Shown here: positions 52,325 through 61,548 of the stretch, piece by piece
Layout of the letters: every line of letters starts with the position of its first letter
Position numbering within the stretch: the stretch's first letter is position 1
Assembly (NCBI RefSeq): GCF_002101595.1
Contig: NZ_LQOM01000040.1
Location: 1 to 64,000, forward strand
Direction of reading: 5' to 3'
DNA length: 64,000 bases
Source: Mycobacterium celatum
GTDB taxonomy: Bacteria; Actinomycetota; Actinomycetes; Mycobacteriales; Mycobacteriaceae
Program-made: the position numbers and the translations under genes
Notes under the pieces: model-generated
What the model was told of the DNA's origin: nothing
The model's database searches: none
Seen by the model: the letters and a program-made list of their open reading frames with translations, nothing else

Positions 52325-53254
52325 TCAGAGCTGGCGCATGACCTCGTCGGCGAACAGCTGCAGGTGCAGCAGATCCGACATGTCGAGCAGTTGCATGTAC
52401 ACCCGCTGAACGCCGATCTCGGCGAATGGACCGAGGCGGTCGACGATCTCGCCGGGTGTGCCCACCAGCGGCGAGTTGGTCCGCATCTCGTCGAGCTCCC
52501 GGCCGATCGCGGCTGCCCGCCGGGTGAGTTCGGCGTCGTCGCGGCCGGCGCACAGCACGAACGCCGCCGAGTAGGTCATCGAATCCGCCGACCGGCCGTT
52601 GGCGTCGACCGCGTCGGCGACTCGTCCGAACTGGCTTTGAACGGTGTCCAGCGACGCGAACGGAACGTTGAATTCGTCGGCGAAGGTCGCGGCCAGAAGC
52701 GGTGTCCGCTTGGCCCCCAGACCGCCGATGATGATCGGCGGATGAGGCTGCTGCACCGGTTTCGGCAAAGCCGGCGAGTCGTTGAGCGCGTAGTGGGTGC
52801 CCGCGTAGTCGAATGTCTCCCCGCTTGGCGCCGTCCACAGGCCGGTGATGAGTTCGAGTTGTTCGGTCAGCCGGGCGAATCGCTCGCGTGGCGGCGGAAA
52901 CGGGATCCCGTAGGCCTGGTGCTCCCGCTCGAACCAGCCGGTGCCGAGTCCCAGTTCGACTCGTCCGCCGCTCATGTCGTCGACTTGGGCGACCGAGATC
53001 GCCAGCGGCCCGGGGTGACGAAAGGTCGCCGACGTGACCAGCGTTCCGAGCCGGATCGCCGACGTCTCCCGGGCGATCCCGCCGAGCGTCACCCACGAAT
53101 CTGTCGGGCCGGGCAGCCCGTCGCCGCTCATCGCCACGTAATGGTCGGACCGGAAAAACGCGGAGTAGCCCAGTGATTCGGCGGCCTGCGCGACAGCGAG
53201 CTGGGTCTCGTAGCTTGCACCTTGCTGGGGTTCGACAAATACGCGAAAGTCCAC
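52325..53254 (-). CDS. Luciferase-like F420-dependent oxidoreductase
   Basis: The 309-residue protein has the LLM TIGR03560-type pattern: MDFRVFVEPQQGAS, SLGYSAFFRSDHYVAM, LGTLVTSATFRHPG, AQVDDMSGGRVELGLGTGWF and EQLELITGLW. These TIM-barrel enzymes reduce or oxidise small organics with F420 and are numerous in mycobacteria. The substrate is unknown. ATG 53254; 20 bases separate it from the lpqJ stop, so they may be co-transcribed from the lpqJ side. Confidence 0.9.
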   Translation of the reverse strand: MDFRVFVEPQQGASYETQLAVAQAAESLGYSAFFRSDHYVAMSGDGLPGPTDSWVTLGGIARETSAIRLGTLVTSATFRHPGPLAISVAQVDDMSGGRVELGLGTGWFEREHQAYGIPFPPPRERFARLTEQLELITGLWTAPSGETFDYAGTHYALNDSPALPKPVQQPHPPIIIGGLGAKRTPLLAATFADEFNVPFASLDTVQSQFGRVADAVDANGRSADSMTYSAAFVLCAGRDDAELTRRAAAIGRELDEMRTNSPLVGTPGEIVDRLGPFAEIGVQRVYMQLLDMSDLLHLQLFADEVMRQL

Positions 53255-53274
53255 GACCGACAGACTATGCGGCT

Positions 53275-53823
53275 TTAGAACGTGTCGACTTTCTCGATGC
53301 TCACGAACATGCCGTGGCCCGTGTGGTCATTCGTGAAGCGGGTGCCGCTCTGGCTGGCCGCGATCGTCCAGCCCTGCGCGTCGTAGGTGCGGTAGTCGAT
53401 CGTGACCGCGGGGATGTCACCGAGATTGCCCAGCACCCAATGCACGTCCCCGCTGGCGGTAATGCTGACGCCATTGGCGTGCTCGCCATCCTGCATCGGC
53501 GAGTTGGTGAACGGCGCTTCGCAGCCCACGTTGTCTTTGGCGATCTGGCAGCGCGTCTGCCCCGACTTCGTCTCGATGAAGACGTATCCGTCCGGGTCGG
53601 GTGGCAGCGGAATGGCGCCGGCCGGTGCCGTCGGGCTCGGCGACGCCGGCTGGGACGGCTTTGCCGTCGGCGCCGGCAGCGGCGGTCGAGCCTTGGGGTA
53701 GGAGGGTTCGGTTGCGCCGGCGCCCGGCGCGGCCGCCGGCGTGCCGTCGACGGTGGAACCGCACCCGGCCACCAGCGTCGCGCCCGCCAGTAGACCTGTC
53801 AGTGCCATCTGCGATAGCCGCAC
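53275..53823 (-). CDS. lpqJ: Lipoprotein LpqJ (Rv0344c-like)
   Basis: From GTG 53823 the protein has 182 residues (186 recalled for Rv0344c), with a lipobox LVAGC at residues 17-21 (lipid-modified Cys21). A Pro/Ala/Thr linker follows (about 30-70), then a small beta domain with two Cys (TRCQIAKDNVGCEAPF), a likely disulphide. The frame opens at 53853, but the longer N-terminus is atypical for a signal peptide. It is on the wall side of iniBAC in M. tuberculosis as well. Confidence 0.88.
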   Translation of the reverse strand: MRLSQMALTGLLAGATLVAGCGSTVDGTPAAAPGAGATEPSYPKARPPLPAPTAKPSQPASPSPTAPAGAIPLPPDPDGYVFIETKSGQTRCQIAKDNVGCEAPFTNSPMQDGEHANGVSITASGDVHWVLGNLGDIPAVTIDYRTYDAQGWTIAASQSGTRFTNDHTGHGMFVSIEKVDTF

Positions 53824-53883
53824 GTGCGCCAGCCTACTGACGAAGTGACGCATGTGACTGTAGTGACGCGCCCGGGCGCGCGG

Positions 53884-54609
53884 TTAGCGAGCCATTGCGG
53901 CGTAGCCCTCGGACAGGCCGCGCAGCTGTCCCGCACCGTCGCCGGTGAACGACGCGCCGTGCATCAGTGCGAGCGTGGTCGGCTGCAATCGAGCCAACTG
54001 CTCCAGCGTGGGCGCCAGGTTCGTGGTCAGGCCGGTGGCATGGAACAACGCCTCGGCCTCTAAAGCCGGTGCGACGCAATCGGATTCGGTCAAAGCCGTG
54101 GTCTTGCCGGTGTGGGTGAGCAGATCACCGGCCAGCAGCGTCGACGTCGTCTCGTCGAACCACAGCCCGCTTTCCCAGTTGTGCGGAACGTGCGGCGTCG
54201 CGATGAACCGCAGCCGGTGCCCGCCGATATCGTGCGCGTCGCTGTCCGGGGCCACCACCGGAGGCCGGTCGCACATGTCGGTCAGCGACAACATGATCGC
54301 CAGCGGACCGTGGATGACTTCGGCGTGTGGGGCGGCGGCCAGCAGCATGTTCATCGCCCCGCATTCGTCGGCCTCGAGGTGGGCGAACGAGATCCACCGC
54401 AGCCGCTCCAATGGGATCACCTTCGCAATCGCCTCCGACACCAGCGAGAAGAGCTGGCGCATGCCGCAGTGGAACAGGAACGGCTGCTCGCCGGTCAGCA
54501 GGAACTGGTTGAACGTAAAGCCGTGTTCGGTGATACCCGGTACCCACGTGGAAAGCCGGAAGATGCCGTCGGCGATTTCGTCGACGTCGGTGTGCAGCCC
54601 AGTATTCAT
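53884..54609 (-). CDS. Metallo-beta-lactamase fold protein, flavodiiron-like
   Basis: The 241-residue protein has an MBL-like core in which the usual first metal motif reads HLEADECG, the form found in flavodiiron (FprA/ROO-type) oxygen- or NO-reducing domains; later His in TPHVPHNWES and HGASF and Asp in LLAGDLLTH complete a possible di-metal site. There is no flavodoxin domain. The ATG at 54609 (MNTGLH) is preferred to 54678, which lies in the divergent gene. The function is not known. Confidence 0.8.
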   Translation of the reverse strand: MNTGLHTDVDEIADGIFRLSTWVPGITEHGFTFNQFLLTGEQPFLFHCGMRQLFSLVSEAIAKVIPLERLRWISFAHLEADECGAMNMLLAAAPHAEVIHGPLAIMLSLTDMCDRPPVVAPDSDAHDIGGHRLRFIATPHVPHNWESGLWFDETTSTLLAGDLLTHTGKTTALTESDCVAPALEAEALFHATGLTTNLAPTLEQLARLQPTTLALMHGASFTGDGAGQLRGLSEGYAAMAR

Positions 54610-54650
54610 GCGTTCATCGTGCGCGCCGTCGTGCAGTAGTGTCCAAAACA

Positions 54651-55646
54651 ATGGACATTTCATGCGCGTTCGCAACATCGTCCGAGACTCCTGCGCATGT
54701 GGAGTTGGCCGAAACTCTTGGCTACCAGCGTGCGTGGCTCTACGACTCGCCGGCCATCCTCCCGGATGTGTGGATGGTGCTCAGCCGGTGCGCGGAGCGC
54801 ACGTCGCGCATCGGCCTTGGGCCGGGAGTGCTGGTGCCCAGCCTGCGCCATCCGATGGTGAATGCCGCCGCCATCGCCGAGCTGGTCGCGCAAGCGCCCG
54901 AGCGGGTGACCGTGGCGATCGGCTCCGGCTTTACCGGTCGCTTCGCGCTCGGCAAGAAGCCGATGCCGTGGCGGCAGGTTGCCGAGTACGTCCGTTGCCT
55001 GCGGGCGCTTCTCGCGGGCCAAACCACCGAATGGGACGGGGCGACGATACGCATGCTGCAGCTGCCCGGCTTCGGCGCCGAGCGGCCGATCGACGTGCCG
55101 ATCCTGATCGGCGCCGACGGCCCCAAGGGTTTGGCCGTGGCGGCCGAACTCGGCGACGGCGTGTTCTCCGCCGCGCTGCCCCAACCCGACGCGGCCAAGG
55201 TCTCGCCGTGGCGGGCGCTGCTGGCGTTCGGCACTGTGCTCGACGACGGCGAGGAGCTGACTTCTGCGCGGGTCGCCGACGCCGCGGGGCCCGGGGCGGT
55301 GGTGATGTACCACGCCATGTACGAACGCGGCGGCGCCGACGCCGTCGACGCACTACCCGGTGGGCGTGCGTGGCGTGAAGCGATCGAAGCCTACCCCGAG
55401 AACGAGCGGCATCTCGCGATCCACGAGGGACATCTGATGAAGGCGAACCCGCGCGACGAGCCGCACGTCGCCGACCTGATCCCGTTCGCCAGCTCGACGG
55501 CGTTGACCGGCACTGCCGCGCAGATCGCGCAGAAGATCGATCACCTCGCGTCACTCGGCGTCACCGAGATTGCCTACCAGCCGGCCGGATCCGACATCCC
55601 ACGCGAGCTAAGGGCTTTCGCGTCCGCCGTCGGTCTGGCGAGCTAA
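54651..55646 (+). CDS. Luciferase-like F420-dependent oxidoreductase
   Basis: The 331-residue protein (MDISCAFATS) has the LLM pattern LGYQRAWLYDSP, IGLGPGVLVPSLRHPM and VTVAIGSGFTGR, the TIM-barrel core. It is closest in form to mycobacterial F420-dependent LLM enzymes of unknown substrate. GTG 54639 gives four more residues and cannot be excluded; neither has a clear Shine-Dalgarno. The 3' end overlaps the convergent coxS-like gene by 39 bases. Confidence 0.88.
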   Translation: MDISCAFATSSETPAHVELAETLGYQRAWLYDSPAILPDVWMVLSRCAERTSRIGLGPGVLVPSLRHPMVNAAAIAELVAQAPERVTVAIGSGFTGRFALGKKPMPWRQVAEYVRCLRALLAGQTTEWDGATIRMLQLPGFGAERPIDVPILIGADGPKGLAVAAELGDGVFSAALPQPDAAKVSPWRALLAFGTVLDDGEELTSARVADAAGPGAVVMYHAMYERGGADAVDALPGGRAWREAIEAYPENERHLAIHEGHLMKANPRDEPHVADLIPFASSTALTGTAAQIAQKIDHLASLGVTEIAYQPAGSDIPRELRAFASAVGLAS

Positions 55647-56114
55647 TCCCGCCTCGGCCGCACGATGCACGGCGTGGACGATGCCCTGATACCCGGTGCA
55701 GCGGCAGAAGTTGCCGGACAGGCCCTCGCGGATCTCGGCGTCGGTGGGATGGGGGTTGTCGCGCAGCAGCGCAGTGATTGACATGACGAAACCCGGTGTG
55801 CAGAAACCACATTGCAGACCGTGGCATTCGCGCATGGCCTTCTGCACCGGCGACAGCTCGCCGTCGGGGGAGGCCACTCCCTCGACCGTCGTCACCTCCG
55901 TGCCATCCACCTGGACGGCGAAGATCAGGCAGGACCGCACCGCGTAGCCGTCGAGCAACACGGTGCACGCACCGCAGGCGCCGTGTTCGCAGCCCAGATG
56001 TGTGCCGGTGAGACCGCACTTTTCGCGAAGGAAGTCTGCCAGCGTCATGCGTGGTTCGACGTGGGCCGCGACGTCGTAGCCGTTGACGGACAGCCGGACC
56101 GACTGTTCATGCAT
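55608..56114 (-). CDS. CO dehydrogenase small subunit-like [2Fe-2S] protein
   Basis: The 168-residue protein has both ferredoxin sites of molybdenum hydroxylases: CEHGACGAC with a further Cys at about 61, and CGFCTPGF with CRCTGY. It feeds electrons between the molybdenum subunit and FAD subunit. It overlaps the upstream coxM-like gene by eight bases. It is a family-level call: CO is only one possible substrate. Confidence 0.92.
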   Translation of the reverse strand: MHEQSVRLSVNGYDVAAHVEPRMTLADFLREKCGLTGTHLGCEHGACGACTVLLDGYAVRSCLIFAVQVDGTEVTTVEGVASPDGELSPVQKAMRECHGLQCGFCTPGFVMSITALLRDNPHPTDAEIREGLSGNFCRCTGYQGIVHAVHRAAEAGLARQTDGGRESP

Positions 56115-56982
56115 CGAGCGCCTCCGTGCTGGCCTGCGTCCACGCCCGCGCCACCATCGTGGCGCCGACCTTGCGGCGGTATTCGGCCGACCCCTGCAGG
56201 TCGGCGGGAATGTCGTCGAGCCCGTCCACCGCGAGCCCGCCGATCTCCTCGGCTGTCAGCTCGCCCACCGAGTTGCCCACGACGGCCTGCTCGGCCGTCG
56301 ATGCGCGGCGAGGGGTGGAGCCCAGGCCCAACAGCCCGATCGCGCAGCGCGACACCCGGTCGTCGTCGTCGACTTGGACTGCCGCCACCGCACCCGCGAT
56401 CGCGAAATCACCGTGCCGGCGCGCGAATTCGTGGACCGCGTAGCCACAGCGGCCGGTCCAGACCGGGAACCGCACCGTCGTCAAGATTTCGTCGGACGCC
56501 AGCGACGTCTCCCACAGCCCGGTAAAGAATTCCGCGGCCGGAATCCGACGGTGGCCGCGCGACGAGACCGCCTCCATCTGCGCGTCAAGTGCCAGCGCGA
56601 CCGCGGCGTACTCGGCCGCGGGATCGGCGTGGGCGATCGAGCCGCCGAGCGTACCTCGGGTGCGGATCTGGAAGTGCCCGATGTAGGGGGTGGCGAGCGT
56701 CAACAGCGGAACCGAGTCGGCCACTTCGTCGTCCATGCCGACGAATGAGTGCGGGGTCGTCGCACCGATCTCCACCTCGCCGTCGATCAGGTCGATGTTG
56801 CGCAACTCCTCGAGCCGGGAGATGTCGATCAGGTTCTCGAAGTAGGTGAGTCGCATGGCCAGCATCGGGACCAGGCTTTGCCCACCGGCGAGGATCTTGG
56901 CGTCGTCGCCGTATTCGCCGAGCAGCTGCACCGCCTCGTCGACGGTGTCGGGGCGGTGGTAGGCGAACGAGGCGGCTTTCAT
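56107..56982 (-). CDS. CO dehydrogenase medium subunit-like FAD protein
   Basis: The 291-residue protein starts MKAASFAYHRPDTVDEAV and has the FAD-binding pattern AGGQSLVPMLAMRLT (about 35-49), then GHFQIRTRGTLGGSIAHADPAAEY, the typical PCMH-type fold of CoxM/xanthine dehydrogenase FAD subunits. The ATG overlaps the coxG stop by four bases, and the stop overlaps the coxS start by eight. Its length is close to the 286 recalled for Rv0375c. Confidence 0.92.
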   Translation of the reverse strand: MKAASFAYHRPDTVDEAVQLLGEYGDDAKILAGGQSLVPMLAMRLTYFENLIDISRLEELRNIDLIDGEVEIGATTPHSFVGMDDEVADSVPLLTLATPYIGHFQIRTRGTLGGSIAHADPAAEYAAVALALDAQMEAVSSRGHRRIPAAEFFTGLWETSLASDEILTTVRFPVWTGRCGYAVHEFARRHGDFAIAGAVAAVQVDDDDRVSRCAIGLLGLGSTPRRASTAEQAVVGNSVGELTAEEIGGLAVDGLDDIPADLQGSAEYRRKVGATMVARAWTQASTEALDA

Positions 56983-57587
56983 CTGCGGCGGCCCAGCACG
57001 AATCCGATCGCGCAGCCCAGCGCCAACCCGATCAGCACCGGCGCGGCCCGCTTGGCCAGCGGCAGCGCCACCACTTTGAGCAGGTCGACGGAGTCGCTGT
57101 CCGCTGGCTGAGCCAAATCGCCTGCGGCGGGCTGGGTTTCAGCAGAGCCCAACACATCGGCCTCAAGGCGCTTGGCGAATTTGGCGATCAGGTTGGTGGC
57201 CACGTCGGCCAGCACACCGCGGCCGAACTGTGCGGCTTTGCCCGAGATAGTGAGGTCGGTGGTGATCACCACGTCGGTGGCATTGCCGAGGTCTTTGAGC
57301 GCAGCGGTCACCACCGCGGCGGCGTTGCCGCTACCGCGCGTCTCCTTGCCGTCGGCCTTGAGCACCACCCGCTGCGCGGCCGCATCCTTTTCCAGGAAGG
57401 TGGCTTTCCCCTTGTAGGACACGGTAATCGGTCCCACCTTGACTTTGACGGCGCCGGTGAACTCGTCGCCGTCGACGCTCAGCAGGGTGGCGCCGGGCAG
57501 GCAAGGCGCTACCCGCTCGACGTCGGTGAGCACCTCCCAGGCCTTGGCCGCGGGCACCGGGACCCGAAATTCGTTGTTGAGCTCCAC
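56979..57587 (-). CDS. CoxG-like SRPBCC protein
   Basis: The 202-residue protein begins VELNNEFRVPVPAAKAWEVL, a SRPBCC fold with PCLPGATLLS, and ends with a hydrophobic anchor (about 179-197, RAAPVLIGLALGCAIGFVLG). CoxG is linked to membrane anchoring of CO dehydrogenase. GTG 57587 starts four bases after the upstream stop, and its stop overlaps the coxM start by four. The gene is intact. Confidence 0.9.
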   Translation of the reverse strand: MELNNEFRVPVPAAKAWEVLTDVERVAPCLPGATLLSVDGDEFTGAVKVKVGPITVSYKGKATFLEKDAAAQRVVLKADGKETRGSGNAAAVVTAALKDLGNATDVVITTDLTISGKAAQFGRGVLADVATNLIAKFAKRLEADVLGSAETQPAAGDLAQPADSDSVDLLKVVALPLAKRAAPVLIGLALGCAIGFVLGRRR

Positions 57588-57590
57588 GTT

Positions 57591-59540
57591 TCAGGATCCT
57601 TTCCTGGCTTGCTCGATCAGCGACACGATCGACGCGGGGCTGGCCGGCAGGCGGGTGAGCGTGACACCCAGCGGCGCAAGCGCGTCGTTGATCGCGTTGA
57701 TCACCGCCGGCGTCGACCCGATGGCCCCGCCCTCGCCGACGCCCTTGTAGCCGCCGACACCGGGGCCGGGGATTTCGACGTGACCGAACTCGATTGGCGG
57801 AACTTCGGTGGCCGTCGGCAGCAAGTAGTCGACAAAGGTCGACGACAGCGGGTTGCCCTCGTCGTCGTAGACCAGATTTTCCAGCAGCGCACCGCCGATG
57901 CCTTGCACGGTGCCGCCGGCGATCTGGCCCTCCACCACATTGGGATTGATCATCGGGCCGACGTCCTCGCTGACGATGTAGCGCAGCAGCGTGACGTGGC
58001 CGGTCTCGATGTCGACCTCGCAGGTGCAGGTGTGGGTGGCGTTGGCCCAGTGGATCGGCGCCTGCGAGGTGAAGCGGGCGCTCGCCTCCAGGGACGCCGA
58101 CGTGCCCGGCGGCAGTTGTTGCGGCTCGTAGTAGGCCCGGTACGCCAGGTCTGCGAGGCTGACGCTTTTCTCGGCGGCGCTGGCCTGCGAATTGGCCAGT
58201 ACTACATCGGTTTCCGACACGCCGAGGTAGTGCGCGGCAATCGCCACCAGCTGGTTGCGCAGCAAGGTTCCCGCCTCGTTGACTGCCCCCGCGGTCATCG
58301 GCCCGCTGCGGCTGCCCTGGGTGCCCGCCCCGTACGGCGTCACCGCCGTGTCGCCCTGGATGCAGGCCACGTCGTCGATGTCGGCGCCCAGTGCGTCGGC
58401 TGTCAACTGCACGACGGTGGTCTCAATGCTGTTGCCGGTCGAGCCGCCGTTGACGTAGACGTTGACCTTGCCGGTCGGCTCGATGCGGATCGTCGCGCCC
58501 TCGGTGGCCAGATGCCCGGTGGCCGCGCCGGTCGGTTCGATGTACGCCGAAAACCCAAGCCCCAGATACCGTCCCTGCGCCAACGCGTCGCGCTGCTCCT
58601 TGCGGAAGCCCTCGTGGTCGAGGATCTTCACCGCCTGTTCGAACGTCTCGGCCGGCGCGACGTGGTCGTACGGCATGCCGTTGGGGTTGAAGTACGGCAT
58701 CTCGTCGCGGCGCAACAGGTTTCGCCGCCGCAGCTCCACCGGATCCATGCCCATCTTGCGGGCGGCGATGTCGAGCAGGATTTCGCGGGTCAGCGTTTCG
58801 TACTGCCACGGCCCGCGGTAGGCCGCCAGGCCGGCGGTGTTGGAGAACACCGTCTTGTAGTTGAAGCTGGCCTTGGGCACCCGATACGGGCCGGGGAAGA
58901 ACATGCCGATAGCGGCGGTGGTCAGCACCGGGTACGGCGTGGGATAGGCGCCGACGTCCTGCACGAAGTCGATGTCGGCCGCCAGGATGGCGCCGTCGTC
59001 GTCGAAAGCCATTCGGGCCGAGCCGGTTAGCTCGCCGAAGAGCCGCACCGAGATCATGTTCACCGAGACCACCGCGACCAGCGCGATCAGCGCGAGCGTC
59101 CACTGCGGGATCACGTGGAACGCGGACCAATAGTGAAAGTACTTCGCAATCGCGGTCGAGTCGACGATCCCCGTCATCGACCAGTTCAGGAAGTACATCC
59201 AGCCGGCGACGAATGCCGCTTTCTCGCCGAAGAACTCGCGGGCGTAGGAGACGAACGAGCCCGACGACGGTCGGTGCAGCACCAATTCACCGAGCGCGCG
59301 CAGGATCAGGAACACGAAACCGCCGCAGATCCCGTAGGCCAGGAACAAGCCCGGGCCAGCTGACTCGAGTCGCCCACCGGCACCCAGGAAGAGCCCCGTA
59401 CCGATGGCGCCGCCGATCGCGATCATCTGCAGTTGGCGCGGCCGCAGATCGTGGTGGTAACCGGCGTCCTCGCGGGTGAGCAGGTCGGTGGGGACTTGCT
59501 CGGGTACCGCCGGAGCGGGTGTGTCGGGCAGCGGTGGCAT
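57591..59540 (-). CDS. In-frame chimera: AnsP-type permease N-terminus fused to CoxL C-terminus
   Basis: From ATG 59540 the 649-residue protein is an amino-acid permease for about 173 residues (HHDLRPRQLQMIAIGGAIGTGLFLGAGG, four or so membrane segments, to SVRLFGEL) and then, without a break, the C-terminal two thirds of a molybdenum hydroxylase large subunit (RMAFDDDGAILAADIDFVQDVGAY, active-site loop AYRGPWQ, GVGGYKGVGEGGAIG). The join is at about 59013-59033. Normal AnsP2 has about 487 residues and CoxL about 780, so each lost much. Either a deletion in this strain or an assembly join; CO/substrate oxidation is likely lost. Confidence 0.85.
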   Translation of the reverse strand: MPPLPDTPAPAVPEQVPTDLLTREDAGYHHDLRPRQLQMIAIGGAIGTGLFLGAGGRLESAGPGLFLAYGICGGFVFLILRALGELVLHRPSSGSFVSYAREFFGEKAAFVAGWMYFLNWSMTGIVDSTAIAKYFHYWSAFHVIPQWTLALIALVAVVSVNMISVRLFGELTGSARMAFDDDGAILAADIDFVQDVGAYPTPYPVLTTAAIGMFFPGPYRVPKASFNYKTVFSNTAGLAAYRGPWQYETLTREILLDIAARKMGMDPVELRRRNLLRRDEMPYFNPNGMPYDHVAPAETFEQAVKILDHEGFRKEQRDALAQGRYLGLGFSAYIEPTGAATGHLATEGATIRIEPTGKVNVYVNGGSTGNSIETTVVQLTADALGADIDDVACIQGDTAVTPYGAGTQGSRSGPMTAGAVNEAGTLLRNQLVAIAAHYLGVSETDVVLANSQASAAEKSVSLADLAYRAYYEPQQLPPGTSASLEASARFTSQAPIHWANATHTCTCEVDIETGHVTLLRYIVSEDVGPMINPNVVEGQIAGGTVQGIGGALLENLVYDDEGNPLSSTFVDYLLPTATEVPPIEFGHVEIPGPGVGGYKGVGEGGAIGSTPAVINAINDALAPLGVTLTRLPASPASIVSLIEQARKGS

Positions 59541-59683
59541 CGGGTTCCTATCGTCGTGACTGGACGCATCGCTGCGACGCGGGCAAACAAGGGTATCCGA
59601 CAGACTCGCCCGGCCGGTGTGGAACCAGCCGAGCTGTAGTTTTCCACCGCGCCCGGCGCGGCTCGCTGATAAGTTCAACGGCC

Positions 59684-61417
59684 ATGGCGAACCCCGGCCG
59701 CCTGTTGTTCAATCCGAACACGTACGACCCGCGGCAGTTCGATCCCGAGACGCGCCGCCTTCTGCGTGCCCTGATCGACTGGTTCGAGGGACGCGGCAAG
59801 ACGAAGCTGCTGGCCGACGATCTCGACGCGGTGTGGGTGTCGGACTTCCTGGATTTCATCAAGCGAGAGCGAATCTTCGCCACCTTCCTCACGCCGTCGG
59901 AGTACGGCGCCGGGGACCCAAACAAGCGCTGGGACACCTCGCGCAACGCCGCGCTCAGCGAGATCCTGGGGTTTTACGGGCTGGCCTACTGGTACGCCGA
60001 GCAGGTCACGATCCTCGGCCTCGGGCCGATCTGGCAAAGCGACAACAGCCAGGCCAAGGCGCGCGCGGCAGCACAACTGGAAGCAGGCGGCGTGATGGCA
60101 TTCGGGCTCTCAGAGCGCGAGCACGGCGCGGACATCTACCACACCGATATGGTCCTGACGCCGGCAACCGACGACGGCGTCGTTTTCCGCGCGTCGGGCG
60201 AGAAGTACTACATCGGCAACGGCAATGTGGCCGGCATGGTGTCGGTGTTCGGGCGGCGCAGCGACGTCGAGGGCGCCGACGGTTATGTGTGGTTCGTCGC
60301 CGACAGCGGTCACGAGAATTACGAGCTGATCGGCAACGTCGTGCACGGCCAGATGTATGTCAGCAACTTCCGGCTCAACGACTACCCGGTCCGCGAAGAG
60401 GACATCCTGTGTGCAGGACCCGAGGCTTTCTCGGCCGCCCTCAACACCGTCAACGTCGGGAAATTCAACCTGTGCACCGCCTCGATCGGGATGTGCGAGC
60501 ACGCGTTCTACGAGGCGATCACGCACGCGAACAATCGCATTCTGTACGGCAACCCGGTCACGGACTTCCCGCACGTGCGGGCGAGCTTTGTCGACGCCTA
60601 CGCCCGGCTGATCGCGATGAAGCTCTTCAGTGACCGCGCGATCGACTACTTCCGCAGCGCCAGCCGAGACGACCGCCGCTACCTGCTGTTCAACCCGGTG
60701 ACCAAGTCAAAAGTCACCTCCGAGGGCGAAATTGTGGTCACCCTGCTGCAAGACGTCATCGCCGCCAAAAGCTTTGAGAAGAACACCTACTTCGCCGAGG
60801 TCGCGCGGTTGATCGGTTGCCTGCCGCGGCTCGAGGGGACGGTGCACGTCAACGTCGCGCAGATCCTGAAGTTCATGTCCAACTACATGTTCAACCCAGC
60901 CCCGTATCCCGAGATCAGCACTCGCAACGACCCGGCCGACGACGTTTTCTTCTGGGCGCAGGGGCCGGCACGGGGCGCAGCCAAGGTGCAGTTCGCGGAT
61001 TGGGCGCCCGTCTACGAAAAATCGCTGGATATACCCAACGTCGCCCGCTTCTACGAGCAGGCCGGGGCGCTGAAGGAACTGCTGGCCACTGCCGCGCCGG
61101 ACGCCGACCAGCAGCGCGACCTCGACTTCATTCTCGTCGTCGGGCACTTGTTCACGCTCGTCGTCTACGGCCAGCTGATTCTCGAGCAGGCCAACCTGCT
61201 CGGCCTCGACCGTGAGCTGGTGGACCAGATCTTCGACTTCCAGATCCGCGACTTTTCCGCACATGCCGTCGCTTTGCACGGCAAGCCGAGTTCCACGGCC
61301 GCACAACAGGAGTGGGCGCTATCGGCGGTGCGCAAACCGGTCGTCGACGCAGACCGCTTCGACCGGGTGTGGGCGCAGGTGAGGGCCTACGACGGCGCCT
61401 ACGCGATGCGCCCATAG
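59684..61417 (+). CDS. Acyl-CoA dehydrogenase family protein
   Basis: The 577-residue protein (MANPGRLLFNP) has the ACAD flavin pattern: MAFGLSEREHGAD (about 139-151), ASGEKYYIGNGN and a C-terminal helical bundle with LIGCLPRLEGTVHVN. It is longer than typical 380-400 residue ACADs and resembles the large FadE-type proteins of mycobacteria. It likely oxidises an acyl-CoA or acyl-carrier substrate. The frame opens at 59519 inside the divergent gene; ATG 59684 is chosen. Its usual neighbours in M. tuberculosis (Rv0347-Rv0349) are absent. Confidence 0.85.
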   Translation: MANPGRLLFNPNTYDPRQFDPETRRLLRALIDWFEGRGKTKLLADDLDAVWVSDFLDFIKRERIFATFLTPSEYGAGDPNKRWDTSRNAALSEILGFYGLAYWYAEQVTILGLGPIWQSDNSQAKARAAAQLEAGGVMAFGLSEREHGADIYHTDMVLTPATDDGVVFRASGEKYYIGNGNVAGMVSVFGRRSDVEGADGYVWFVADSGHENYELIGNVVHGQMYVSNFRLNDYPVREEDILCAGPEAFSAALNTVNVGKFNLCTASIGMCEHAFYEAITHANNRILYGNPVTDFPHVRASFVDAYARLIAMKLFSDRAIDYFRSASRDDRRYLLFNPVTKSKVTSEGEIVVTLLQDVIAAKSFEKNTYFAEVARLIGCLPRLEGTVHVNVAQILKFMSNYMFNPAPYPEISTRNDPADDVFFWAQGPARGAAKVQFADWAPVYEKSLDIPNVARFYEQAGALKELLATAAPDADQQRDLDFILVVGHLFTLVVYGQLILEQANLLGLDRELVDQIFDFQIRDFSAHAVALHGKPSSTAAQQEWALSAVRKPVVDADRFDRVWAQVRAYDGAYAMRP

Positions 61418-61432
61418 GATCTGGGCGCCGCC

Positions 61433-61493
61433 CAGCGTGCGCTGAGGGCGGGGATCTGGCGATTTTCCCGCCCTGAATGCACGCTCGACGCTG
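61433..61493 (+). repeat. Palindromic intergenic repeat after the acyl-CoA dehydrogenase gene
   Basis: A stem GAGGGCGGG (61444-61452) / CCCGCCCTG (61467-61475) is flanked by partly pairing arms CAGCGTGCG (left) and ACGCTCGACGCTG (right). Read on the reverse strand it matches the core of the palindrome at 7779-7866 (GGGCGGGAAAA then CG). The two therefore belong to one dispersed repeat family, here in opposite orientation. It may also end transcription of the preceding gene. Confidence 0.65.
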
Positions 61494-61548
61494 AAGCCGC
61501 CGGGCGCGGGAACAAACCCGCAAGCAGCGTCGTTGACCACTTCGACAA

